Below, one piece after another: positions 1 through 8,211 of a stretch of 17,806 nucleotides of DNA. This DNA is from Pinguiococcus pyrenoidosus (lineage: Eukaryota > Sar > Pinguiophyceae > Pinguiochrysidales > Pinguiochrysidaceae), in assembly GCA_019677205.1 (NCBI GenBank), contig JAAMXY010001771.1:1-17806 (forward strand). The letters are read 5' to 3'. The notes under the pieces were generated by a model. The model had not been told where the DNA came from. It saw nothing but the letters and a program-made list of their open reading frames with translations, and did no database searches. Position numbers and translations under genes: made by a program. Position 1 is the first letter of the stretch. Each line of letters starts with the position of its first letter.

Positions 1-200
1 GAACTAATCTCGTTGTTGAAAGCAAAGGCATTTGCCATGGAGTGACGCCGTTGTGCTCGGCTCCCCGCACTCAACAACTAGTTGGCTGCACGTGGCACCT
101 TCGATTGCAGCGATGCGTTGCGGCAGGCTTGGGCCCCGTGGCCAAGCCTGCCCCTTGGCTTTGATGGCTTCCGTGATGTCGGAAGCCGCTTCTTACACTG
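1..200. other. 3' flank of the BRE1-like gene
   Basis: This stretch follows the stop codon of the minus-strand RING E3 gene. I see no frame with family similarity and no RNA gene. It probably holds the 3' untranslated region of that transcript. Confidence 0.4.
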
Positions 201-2555
201 TCACACGCCTTCTTCCGAGTTGAGGCCCTCGACAAATCGGAACAGGTCTTGTTCACCGAACGGGCCTTCACAGGTCGGACACTTTCTGTTGCGGTTCTTC
301 AAGCGGGCAGCCAAGCAAGGATAGCACATGACGTGACCGCACCTCACGACCACCGTGTCCATGTCGTGATTCCTCAGGTTGCAGACTCGACAGCGGTACG
401 CCTCCCGGTAGCGATTCAGCCAGAACTCCACGGTGCTCAGCCGCTCCTGCAGCTCGTCCACGCTCTCATTGGGCCCCGCAGAGCTCCGCCTCTTCAGCCC
501 TCTCAGCTTCGATGCCTCCGCCTTGGAGCCCTGCACTTTGGCGTGCAGCGTCTTGTTCTCCTTCTCGGCGGCGATCCTGGCGTCCTGGCACGCTTCGAGC
601 TGCTCCTTCAGCGTGGCCACCTCAGCGATCAGGCCTTGCTCGTTCCCCGACACCTTCGTCAGCTTCTCCTGTACCACGCTCAGGTTGTAGTGCGCCTCGT
701 GGCGGGCATTCTCAGCAGTCAGAGCACGTTGCCGTAGCATGTTGGACTCGTTGCTGTGATCTCGCACTGCCGTCTGGTACGCCGACCTCTGCTCTTCCCA
801 GACTCTCCGCCATTCACCCAGTTCTGTGAGATCCTGCTTGTGCCTCTCGAGGACCTGGTCCACCTCGCCCTTCAAGCTCTTTGCGTTGGACACCTGCGCC
901 ATGAGGTTCGCCTTGGCGACCTCCGCGGCCGTCACCTCGTCCTCAAGCCGGCCCACGCGCTTCCTGAACTCGTCGCACGCCGTGTTCGTCGAATCGACCT
1001 CACTCATGAGCATCTCGTTGACCGCCGACAAATCGGCGTTCTCACTCTGCAGCGCCTTGATTTGTGCCTGCGCGGCACTCTCGGATGCGCCGGGCGCGTC
1101 CGAGCCATCCTTGCCGGCCTCGAGGGAGGCCAGAATCCCCCGGAGTCTTTCCCCGCGTTCGTCAGCGCGCTTCTTCTCCAGGGCGCAGGCGTCTTGAGCG
1201 GCCTTGACCTGTGCCTCCAGCTGGATGCGGTGCGCCTGTGACTCCTTCATGTGTCGGAGGAGGGCCTCACAGCCTTGCTTCGAATCCTCTATGCGGCGCA
1301 GACTCATGTGGGCCACCGTTTCGTTCCTCTCCGCCTCGGCAAGCCTTTCGCTGTTCTCGTGGATGGTCTGCTGAAATTCGAGCGTGGCCTGGTTCAGCTT
1401 CTGCATCCACAAGCCCTCCAGTTCTTCCTTCTCCGTACGCAAGGTCTGCTCCAGATGGCGATGCTTGGCGCAGGCCTCGGTCAGCTCCACAACTTCGCGT
1501 CGCAAGCGCTCGCTGGCTTCGGCAGCCTGCCCCTTCGATCCTTCCCATGCTTTCATCCTCGCCTGAAGCTTGGCCATTTCGCTCTCCAGCGACGCGTGTG
1601 ATCTGTGCTTCTCATCCAGAAGGTCCCTCACCCGAGACAGCTCGTTGGTCAACGCCTTTCCTTCGGCACGAAGCTTCTCCACCTCTCCGACATGCTCCTC
1701 GGTGCCATTCGCCGCCGCGCCATCCGCCTTCTCGAGCTTCACCTTCTTGCCTTTCTTCGCAGCCGGCTTCTCGTCCCTTTCTGCACCATTTGGCACGGAG
1801 GCGTCGCTGTCTTTCTCTCGCTTCACCGCCTTGCTTCCCCGGCGCCAAAGGTCATCCACCACCCGCCACGCGCGCTTCTTCTCGCGCATCTCGTCGGTGA
1901 GCTGGCTTCGGAGCGACGCCATGCGGCGGTGTGCAACCACCAGTCGGTTCTCCAGGAGCTTCAGGCGCGCACGGAAAGTCTGCGCCGAGAGAATCGGGTC
2001 CGGTGCGCCGCCGGCCTTCTTCACGTGGGACAGCAGACCAGCGAGCATGGCCCTGGTTGCCTGCACCCGATCTTCCAGCTTCTGCCCGAAAGTTTCCAGC
2101 TCGTCCAGCCCTTCCTCGGCCGCGACGTTGCGGAGCCAACTCGAGGCCAAGTTCTCCGGAGCGCTTCCATGTCCTTGCTCGCCGTCCTTCGAAGGGTCCG
2201 AGATCTCCGGCGCGTCATCCTGGGCGTACACGTCCAGGAGATCCACGTACTGCCCGGGCATCTGCTTGGACGGGTCGACGGCCGACAGGGTCACCAGCTG
2301 CTCCAGCAAAGGCGGCACGGGTGCTTCTGCGGGACCCTGGCCCAGACCCTGCTTTAGGACGCCCTCGACACGGGACCAGCCTTGGTCTACACAGGCGATC
2401 AGCGCTTCGTAGTGCTGCTCCTTGGCCAGGACTCGTGTCCGCTCGCTTTCCAGCTCCTTGACCCGCCGCCGCAGCGCGTCCACCTCGGCGGAAATCTGAA
2501 TGCGGGCTCGCTTGCGTATCTTGGAACTGAGCTCCGCATTGTTCTCCGCAAAGGC
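201..2555 (-). CDS. BRE1: BRE1-like RING E3 ubiquitin ligase (histone H2B monoubiquitylation)
   Basis: The frame encodes about 785 residues, almost entirely charged heptad-type coiled coil, ending in a C3HC4 RING finger. The RING starts at CRVC, continues with VVVRCGHVMCYPCL and closes with KCPTC; about 25 residues follow it. A long coiled coil with a C-terminal RING is the architecture of BRE1/RNF20/HUB1, which with a RAD6-type E2 monoubiquitylates histone H2B in the nucleus. A basic, lysine-rich stretch (KKGKKVKLEKAD) about a third of the way in could be a nuclear localisation signal. Coding sense begins at a splice acceptor, CCGTAG, just before 2555; there is no in-frame ATG between that acceptor and GTG at 2483. 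A possible first exon is ATGAAA at 2615-2610 followed by a 54-nt GT-AG intron, but a longer upstream exon near 2737 cannot be excluded. The family assignment is firm; the 5' end is not. Confidence 0.85.
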   Translation of the reverse strand, partial: AFAENNAELSSKIRKRARIQISAEVDALRRRVKELESERTRVLAKEQHYEALIACVDQGWSRVEGVLKQGLGQGPAEAPVPPLLEQLVTLSAVDPSKQMPGQYVDLLDVYAQDDAPEISDPSKDGEQGHGSAPENLASSWLRNVAAEEGLDELETFGQKLEDRVQATRAMLAGLLSHVKKAGGAPDPILSAQTFRARLKLLENRLVVAHRRMASLRSQLTDEMREKKRAWRVVDDLWRRGSKAVKREKDSDASVPNGAERDEKPAAKKGKKVKLEKADGAAANGTEEHVGEVEKLRAEGKALTNELSRVRDLLDEKHRSHASLESEMAKLQARMKAWEGSKGQAAEASERLRREVVELTEACAKHRHLEQTLRTEKEELEGLWMQKLNQATLEFQQTIHENSERLAEAERNETVAHMSLRRIEDSKQGCEALLRHMKESQAHRIQLEAQVKAAQDACALEKKRADERGERLRGILASLEAGKDGSDAPGASESAAQAQIKALQSENADLSAVNEMLMSEVDSTNTACDEFRKRVGRLEDEVTAAEVAKANLMAQVSNAKSLKGEVDQVLERHKQDLTELGEWRRVWEEQRSAYQTAVRDHSNESNMLRQRALTAENARHEAHYNLSVVQEKLTKVSGNEQGLIAEVATLKEQLEACQDARIAAEKENKTLHAKVQGSKAEASKLRGLKRRSSAGPNESVDELQERLSTVEFWLNRYREAYRCRVCNLRNHDMDTVVVRCGHVMCYPCLAARLKNRNRKCPTCEGPFGEQDLFRFVEGLNSEEGV

Positions 2556-3064
2556 CTACGGAAGACGCCCAGACATGAGATGGATGCGAACCAGATGCGC
2601 ACAACGCACTTTCATCTGCCCTCGTTCAAAGCCCCAAACCACACATGCCCTTCGAAGGATCATCCGCTTGCTCGCAGGAGGGAAGGCGCAGGCTTTCGAT
2701 GACGCAAACCACGCGGCAAAGGACAACTTCGGCCGCCATCCGCAGTGTGTATCTTTGAGTGGTCCTCAAACAGAATCGAGGACATTGTCGGATACGCTCT
2801 GCTCGTTTCAGATATTTCTCAGGCGCACTCTCCACGGACATCGGCACTCTCCTACCTCGAAGGCGATGAGCTTCGGCTGCACAGTTCGCGGCGCCTGACT
2901 GGCGTCTCCGCTCGCTTCAGGTCGTCCGCGTTTCATGCCGCGTTTGTTCACCACTTCGCCTCGAAAATCCGGACGTGCAGGAGACGAGCTCGTTTTCCAC
3001 TTCCACAAGACGCGTCTGCTGTGGGATTCTCTTCAAGATCGCCACCTGCGGACGCGCACTTGTG

Positions 3065-3072
3065 GCGCGAAA
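3065..3072 (-). promoter_or_regulatory. E2F-like site (TTTCGCGC on minus strand)
   Basis: GCGCGAAA on the plus strand is a perfect match to the E2F/DP consensus TTTSSCGC read on the BRE1 strand. It lies next to the AT-rich island, about 450 bp from the supported BRE1 coding start. The match is seen directly; function is inferred. Confidence 0.25.
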
Positions 3073-3090
3073 ATGGGCGGTGCCCGTTGG

Positions 3091-3178
3091 CTATAATTTT
3101 GAAGAAGTTCTGATATAATACTCATAAATTTTTCGTTAAAATATAATTTTAGTCAAACCGTAAAATTAGCCTTTTTCG
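3091..3178. promoter_or_regulatory. AT-rich island, probable promoter region upstream of BRE1
   Basis: About 88 bp of strongly AT-rich sequence with two TATAAT strings and runs of T and A stand out in otherwise GC-rich DNA. Similar islands lie between the divergent pairs at 5165, 7932 and 17490. By that comparison this is likely a core-promoter or nucleosome-depleted region for BRE1, and perhaps for an unseen plus-strand transcript. Confidence 0.4.
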
Positions 3179-3291
3179 ATCTTGCGCCACGAGTGTGACA
3201 GACGGATTTTTTTTGCTTGGCGGTTTGTCTTGCAGGCACCTCGCCTTCTCTCGAGCTCATTTCGGCTTTCTCAGCTTGCTCAAGAAGGCGT

Positions 3292-3363
3292 GGAAAGTGT
3301 GGGAAGAGTGGGAAGAGTGGGAAGAGTGGGAAGAGTGGGAAGAGTGGGAAATGTGGGAGGAGT
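3292..3363 (+). repeat. 9-bp minisatellite, unit GGGAAGAGT
   Basis: Eight units of 9 bp: one variant, five identical GGGAAGAGT copies at 3301-3345, then two variants. Read in one plus frame it gives a Trp-Glu-Glu repeat, but that frame lacks an ATG and does not look like a gene. Confidence 0.95.
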
Positions 3364-3415
3364 GGGAGTGGACATGCCAAGCCAAGAGCTCAGATCTTGC
3401 CAGAACTCAACAGCT

Positions 3416-3440
3416 CGTTTCGTTTCGTTTCGTTTCGTTT
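3416..3440 (+). repeat. 5-bp tandem repeat, (CGTTT)5
   Basis: Five perfect CGTTT units in non-coding sequence between BRE1 and the oxygenase gene. Confidence 0.95.
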
Positions 3441-3838
3441 CCCGGCCCGGCTCGAACTCTCAAGCATCAACGGCGCCGGGTTTCATCGATGACCAGTCCG
3501 GAGCTGGCGCTTCTCCTTGGTGCGAAAAAGGGTCCGCTCATGCCATCTTTGCAGGGCTAGGAGGATATTTTTCCTCTACTGCCAAACGCCCATCAGCTGT
3601 CATGGCCTCGCGGTGGCTCTGGAAGTCTCCGTTCTACTTCCGGCTCTCCGCGAGCGCCCAGACGGTGGGATTGCCGCCGTTTTGGAGAGGCGCTGAACGT
3701 TGTCATAGGCTACTTGGTGGCTCCGACGGCGTATGCAGATGGGCTGCGAAGGCGACGCGTGCATCCTAGAATCCGACGTCGAGGAAACCAGGCCTCGTCG
3801 GCATCACTTGCTTCCAGTTGGTGCAGTAGATCGCTTGG

Positions 3839-5062
3839 CTACAGCGGCACTTGCAGCCCAAGCGGCCACCACTTCTTGGGCACGACCTCGTAGTAGGTAT
3901 CGGTGCGCTCCTGCGTGGCCGTGAGCACGAACTTCACAATGTCTCGCCTCCCTTTCTTCAGCGGAGTGACGCGGTGCACCGCGCCCTGAGCTGTGAATGC
4001 GAGGATGCTGTTCGGAGGAGTCCATTCGCTGGAGAATTGGAAGGGAGGTGCAAAGCGTCAAGCGAGCGGCGCTCTTCGCCATGCGCGAAGCAGCTACGAA
4101 CCTGCGCTGATCGCCATTCTCTACCATCCACTCCGTGCGGCTATCGCTACCAAAGCAAGGCACATCGTTGAGATACAGCACTGACCGGTGTTGGGATCGT
4201 CTCGCCTCGTCTCGTCTCGTCTCGTCTCATCTCGTCTGCGTCTGCGTCGGCATCTACGGCGACATACCTAAGATTCTCGACCGTGAACACGCACTCCACC
4301 TGATGCGTCCATTGTGCACGTGTGAGGAACACTGGCTCGTGAGCTCATCATACTCCAAGCATGTATGATGTACCTGCGGAATGGTGTAGAGCTGATCATC
4401 CCGATGCCATGCCATAGAAGCCCCGACGCCGTAGCTCCGAAACTCCGCGGGGGTATCCGGCGCAAGCCGCAGCTCTTTGGTGCAAACACAAAGTCTCTTT
4501 AGTTCAGAACCGACCACCCATCTCCACTTCGCTCGCACCTTCTCTGCCAAGCAGCTTCCTGAGCTTGTCCTGGGACTCGGTACCACATAGCGTCTGAACG
4601 ACTTCGTGGCTGAAATCCAGCTCCAAGAACCTGAAGCCGCGCGGTGAGCCGAGGAAGCGCGCGCTGCAGACGAAGGCCGAGTACGAACCGACGGCCATTG
4701 GCGAAGCAGTCCGGCTCCTCCTGCAGCTGATCGTGCAGTTTATTGCACTCTTCCTACAGTGGTCCAACCCAAGGCATGAGTCCGAATCGGGTCTTGAAGT
4801 TCAGGACGCCTCTGACGCTCTCGATGACACAAAGGGGTGTAAGTGCCACGAGGACTTCGCCAGCGACGCCGTCGTCTCGAAGGGCTCACGCAAAGCCAAC
4901 GAGCTGTGCTATATGGCTTTCAAGGCATGTGCACTCGCCATATCTTCACATTCTCGACGCCGGAAACGGCAAGAAAAGCACCTGGACACGCTGGAACGCC
5001 GCTGGACTCAGGAACGACTTCGAGAACAGCACTCCAACCACGAAGGACCATAGCCAGATCAT
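3839..5062 (-). CDS. 2-oxoglutarate/Fe(II)-dependent oxygenase with N-terminal hydrophobic segment
   Basis: The model has eight exons: 5062-4982, 4908-4831, 4753-4689, 4630-4539, 4474-4374, 4299-4268, 4146-4102 and 4028-3839. All seven introns are GT-AG (73, 77, 58, 64, 74, 121 and 73 nt) and all phases agree, giving 227 residues. Residues 1-27 start MIWLWSFVVGVLF, a hydrophobic signal peptide or signal anchor, which suggests the secretory pathway. The core has YGVGASMAWHRDD, with iron ligands His129 and Asp131; a third ligand at His183 in GAVHRVTP; and Arg192/Arg193 as likely 2-oxoglutarate binders, so the HxD...H facial triad is complete. Exons 4-8 are strongly supported by coherent family sequence such as EWTPPNSILAFTAQG and DTYYEVVPKKWWPLG. 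Exons 1-3 are inferred from phase and are less certain; a simpler start at ATG 4698 is the alternative. The substrate is unknown. It is divergent from LSM3. Confidence 0.75.
4201..4247 (+). repeat. (CTCGT)n repeat inside an oxygenase intron
   Basis: Seven 5-bp units (CTCGT with two single-base variants) at 4201-4235, followed by a short CTGCGT repeat. The whole array lies within intron 6 of the oxygenase gene (4267-4147), which is the longest intron of that gene at 121 nt, so repeat expansion may explain the extra length. Confidence 0.9.
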
Positions 5063-5164
5063 TCTCGTCAGCGGAACTCCGCGCGTTCTCGAGCTCTACA
5101 GAGGAAAAGCGCAGCAAACGCTTCGCATCACTCCGCCAGATCTTCGCCCCCTTCTAAGTCCAAG

Positions 5165-5203
5165 AACTTTCGAATAACATTTTAAACTTTGAAATATGCG
5201 TAT
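5165..5203. promoter_or_regulatory. AT-rich island in the oxygenase/LSM3 divergent promoter
   Basis: A short AT-rich patch (AACATTTTAAACTTTGAAAT and flanks) lies between the divergent start codons at 5062 and 5349, about 100 bp from the first and 150 bp from the second. It is likely the shared core-promoter region. Confidence 0.4.
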
Positions 5204-5286
5204 GTCTGATCAGGATTTATGCTGCTCAGAGGGAATGCGACGGACGGAAAGACAACCAGAGATGAAAGATCCGTCCGTCCTGCGAG

Positions 5287-5294
5287 TTTCCCGC
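5287..5294 (+). promoter_or_regulatory. E2F-like site TTTCCCGC upstream of LSM3
   Basis: TTTCCCGCC is a textbook E2F site, ending 54 bp before the LSM3 ATG. The same core occurs before ORC1 and before the WD40-like gene. Function is inferred from the match and position only. Confidence 0.4.
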
Positions 5295-5316
5295 CAATTT
5301 TTGATCGAGCTTCCAA

Positions 5317-5324
5317 GCGCGAAA
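5317..5324 (-). promoter_or_regulatory. Second E2F-like site upstream of LSM3
   Basis: GCGCGAAA (TTTCGCGC on the minus strand) lies 24 bp before the LSM3 ATG and 22 bp after the first site. Paired E2F sites are common in animal and plant cell-cycle promoters. It may lie within the LSM3 5' untranslated region. Confidence 0.3.
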
Positions 5325-5348
5325 TCTCTTAACGCCTCCGCTACCAAG

Positions 5349-5816
5349 ATGGCAGCAGTGGAGCAGCCGTTGGACTTGATTCGCTTGAGTCTAGATGAGA
5401 GGATCTACGTGAAGGTCGGTGTGGTGAAGAGCGTCTCTGATCTGCGTTTCGCGCCGCCGCTGTTGGCCACATATCGGATCTGACACCGGGGGCGCGCTTT
5501 GGGTTCGCCGTCTTGTCAACTTCGCAGTGTCGAGGAGACCGGGAGCTGCGAGGGCGTCTTCACGCGTATGACCAGCATCTTAATATGGTAGGACGCCCTC
5601 GAACGGCCCCAGAAAGCCGCGCGACGGATGGCGTCTCACGTGCATTCCCTCTCGAAGGTTCTGAGCGAGGTGGAGGAGACGATCACCGTTCAGGAGCTTG
5701 ACGAGGAGACCTATGAAGAGATCATCAAGACCAACAAGCGCACAGTGGAGATGCTCTTCGTGCGTGGGGACGTCGTGATTCTCGTGTCGCCGCCGCTGCG
5801 GACGGGAGCGGCATGA
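5349..5816 (+). CDS. LSM3: U6 snRNA-associated Sm-like protein LSM3
   Basis: Three exons, 5349-5414, 5528-5587 and 5658-5816, with GT-AG introns of 113 and 70 nt, encode 94 residues. Exon 1 carries [18 protein letters not shown], exon 2 [17 protein letters not shown] (Sm1 motif), and exon 3 [19 protein letters not shown] and [16 protein letters not shown] (Sm2 motif with the RGD-type turn). These are near-diagnostic for LSM3, a ring subunit of both LSM2-8, which binds the U6 snRNA 3' end in splicing, and LSM1-7, which acts in cytoplasmic mRNA decay. All junctions are in phase 0 and lose no conserved residue. The length fits the family (about 100 residues). It is divergent from the oxygenase gene and convergent with ORC1, with 91 nt between the stop codons. 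Two E2F-like sites lie just upstream. Confidence 0.95.
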
Positions 5817-5907
5817 GGAAGAGTAGAAAACCAAAAGGCAACTTCCTTTGCGGCTCCTTCGATCGCGCGGCTGCTGCCTTCTCCTCGGCAAGCGAGCGTG
5901 CAGGACA

Positions 5908-7846
5908 CTACATACAGCTCGACAGGTGCTTCTTCGCGATCGGGTCATCACGGAGGGCCTGCGCCACATCTACGACATCCATGTTCAAGCGCACTTCGGG
6001 CACCACCTCACCAGGCTTCACGCTGGCAAACAGGATCTCAGATTCCGCGAACCTCCTGACCATCTCGTGCAATTCTACTCGGCTTGGGAACTCCTGTTGA
6101 CTCAGCACTGGCCGCTCGGAGCGGTCGCTATCCGACGCGGAAGTCGACGGAATCACCGAGGTCTTCGCGACGCTCCTCACACGCCGATGCAGCCTGTCCA
6201 GAGGAACTTCCTTGTCGCCCGACTGCATCACTTCCAAGGCCAGTCCTACGAGGATGAGGACCTCAAACCTCGCCGAGAGCCGCACTGCCTGCAAGTGCGG
6301 CGTACGGTCGAGATCGCGCGCGGCCTGCTGAATGTGTGGTATCGTCACGCGGTCGCAGTCGTTCGCCCTGCAGACCTCCACCGCCCTCCTGCAGATCTGC
6401 AACGCCATTCGCATGTCGCCACTGACGCTTGCGACCTTCCGGGACGCCATCTCCAACGCCGGGCCCTCAAACAGAGTCAGGCCACTCAATCGCGCTCGCA
6501 GGATGCCCTTGATCTGCTCCCTGGTGTACGGCCGGAACACGATCCGCTGACTTCCCAGGCGAGAGCTGACGCGGGGGAGGAGCCGCTCGGGCAAGTCCAT
6601 GGTGTTTGCGATGCCGATCACGATCAGGCGAGACTGCTTTCGCGACGGCCACTCGAACAGGTTGTACAGCACGGTCTGCTTCTGCGTCACCATGAAATCC
6701 AGCTCGTCCACCAACAGGACCGTAGGGAGTTTGCCGTCGTCCTTGCGATCAAAGAAGACCTCCAGCTCCACAGCTGCTGCCTGTGGACGTGCCCAATCAG
6801 TGCGGCAAGCTGCCTACGTCCATCGGTAGGAGAAGTGTGGGACGTGGTACCTTGGCCGGGATGGCCGCGCCGCTGATCGCTTCCCACAGCTCGCTGTAGA
6901 CCGCGTGGGGTTGGCTAAGCTTCATCCCATTCACCTCCACAAACAGAAAATCCGTCGTGTTTCTCTTCTTGCCCTCTCGGATCTTGCTGCCGCCGCGCGC
7001 TTCCGCGTGCAGCTTCGACACGAGCTCGCGCAAGGTTGCCGTCTTGCCGGTCCCCGGCATGCCGCTGACATAGAGGGAGCAGGCCGAGCCCATGCCCTCC
7101 AGGCTGCGGCGGAGGAAGGCCTCGATCGACTTTTTCTCCTCTTCGCGACCCAGCAGAGGGAAGGCCAGCGTGGTGGCCGGGTTCAGGGCCGCCTCGGCGC
7201 TGTCATAGGCGTTTGCTGGGGATTCTGACGAGGCGCGGGCGTTCCCGGCGCTCTCCGGTTCCTTCGTGTGCCGCACGGGCCTCATGGCGAAGCTCTCCAT
7301 CGCCTCGCCGGCGCCCAAGCCATGTCTGGAGTACACCAGGCTCCGCCGCCGCCTTAGATTCGGGTCCGTGACGGACGGGAGAAACGCAGACCGCCGCGCG
7401 CTGTAGAACCGTTGGCAGAAGAACGTGCGCTCTGGCACCACACCCGACAGCGCCTCGAAGGCGTTGATGGAGAGGATCGTGGCCTTGCCACACAAGCAAT
7501 CCAGTGGCAAGTCCTGCACATGGTCGGTCTCGAAGCGCTCATACGCCGACACGTTCCGGAGTCCGTCGGCACTCAGCCGCGTTTCGTGCGGCGCGTAGAG
7601 CCATCGCACTTCAGCAAGAAGCTCATCTGCAGAGGTTTGGAAGAGGCACACAACCTCCGCGAGGGACTCGGCAACTCCGCTGGTGCGGTCTTTGCGCTCC
7701 ATCCGAACTGAGACGTAATCCCCAAGGCACGCCTCGCCCCACTCGAGCTTCGCGCCGTGAAAGTGCTTGTTGCCGTTCGCAACGCCCAGACACCGGCCTA
7801 TCCATAAAGAGTCCACCTTGGGACGCTTCCGCTTGCGATTTCCCAT
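5908..7846 (-). CDS. ORC1: Origin recognition complex subunit 1 (BAH plus AAA+ ATPase)
   Basis: Two exons, 7846-6851 and 6780-5908, joined over a 70-nt GT-AG intron in phase 0, encode 622 residues. After a basic N-terminus (GNRKRKRPK) comes a BAH-like domain at roughly residues 14-150. A short linker leads to the AAA+ domain: Walker A GMPGTGKT at 262-269, Walker B LLVDELD at 354-360, sensor 1 Asn391 in GIANTMDLPERLLPR, and a sensor-2 segment SGDMRMAL. The winged-helix region follows and ends near ALRDDPIAKKHL. ORC1 is the ATP-binding subunit that loads CDC6 and MCM at replication origins; CDC6 lacks a BAH domain, which favours ORC1. The protein is short for the family because the usual long disordered linker is nearly absent. 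An E2F-like site lies 57 bp before the ATG. It is divergent from the glutathione peroxidase gene. Confidence 0.95.
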
Positions 7847-8211
7847 CTCCGGGGCGCGAGCATGCGACTGTACAGCACGCTACAAGAGTTGAATCAAAAA
7901 GCGCGGGAAAATGAACGGGAAGCCACGGACTGACGTTTCTATTTTTGATGTAAGAGTGAATATATCTCTGGGAGTTTCCAAAATATTAATAACAAAATTA
8001 TATTTTGTGCTAACGTAAATGACGCAGCTTCGCTTGTGGGTGCAACACAATGACGTTAACTACAATATTATAATTACGCTCACGCTTGTAAAAGATTTTG
8101 ATGAATGTGAAACAATATTCAGTATTCGGGAAACGCTTTTTCCAAGGATCTTGGCTAAACCTTTTGTGTCCTGCGTCAGTCCGCGCCTCTGCGTGTCTCC
8201 CCGCAGTCAAG
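7847..8211. promoter_or_regulatory. Divergent promoter between ORC1 and GPX
   Basis: This 365-bp space separates two divergent start codons. The centre, about 7932-8130, is strongly AT-rich (for example AAATATTAATAACAAAATTA) and has no coding sense. Two TGACG cores, at 8029 and 8052, resemble bZIP/CRE half-sites. Close to ORC1 lies the E2F-like site. Close to GPX, TCTCCCCGCAG at 8196-8206 is a strong splice acceptor, so the GPX mRNA may have an intron in its 5' untranslated region. Confidence 0.5.
7903..7910 (-). promoter_or_regulatory. E2F-like site TTTCCCGC upstream of ORC1
   Basis: On the ORC1 strand the sequence reads TTTTCCCGCGC, a perfect E2F consensus, 57 bp before the start codon. 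ORC1 is a classical E2F target in animals and plants, so this is the best supported of the E2F-like sites here. Confidence 0.5.

Larger units (their letters stand above)
2556..3838. other. Gap between BRE1 and the oxygenase gene
   Basis: The left part should contain the BRE1 first exon(s) and promoter, the right part the 3' untranslated region of the oxygenase. In between lie an E2F-like site, an AT-rich island and two short tandem repeats, listed separately. A plus-strand frame opens with ATG at 3373 and runs to 3769, and an internal ATG at 3601 starts a basic, hydrophobic peptide beginning MASRWLWKSPFYFRL. Neither resembles a family I know, so neither is called as a gene. Confidence 0.4.

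Noticed and set aside
249-2461. Long plus-strand open frames opposite BRE1, up to 280 residues
   Set aside because: They are antisense shadows of a GC-rich, charged coiled-coil frame; the minus strand has the RING finger and consistent coding sense.
3195-3560. Plus-strand frame with a Trp-Glu-Glu repeat
   Set aside because: It only translates the 9-bp minisatellite, starts with GTG and has no other protein-like content.
5848-6876. 342-residue plus-strand open frame opposite ORC1
   Set aside because: Antisense to conserved AAA+ motifs of ORC1; composition is Arg/His/Leu-rich as expected for a shadow.
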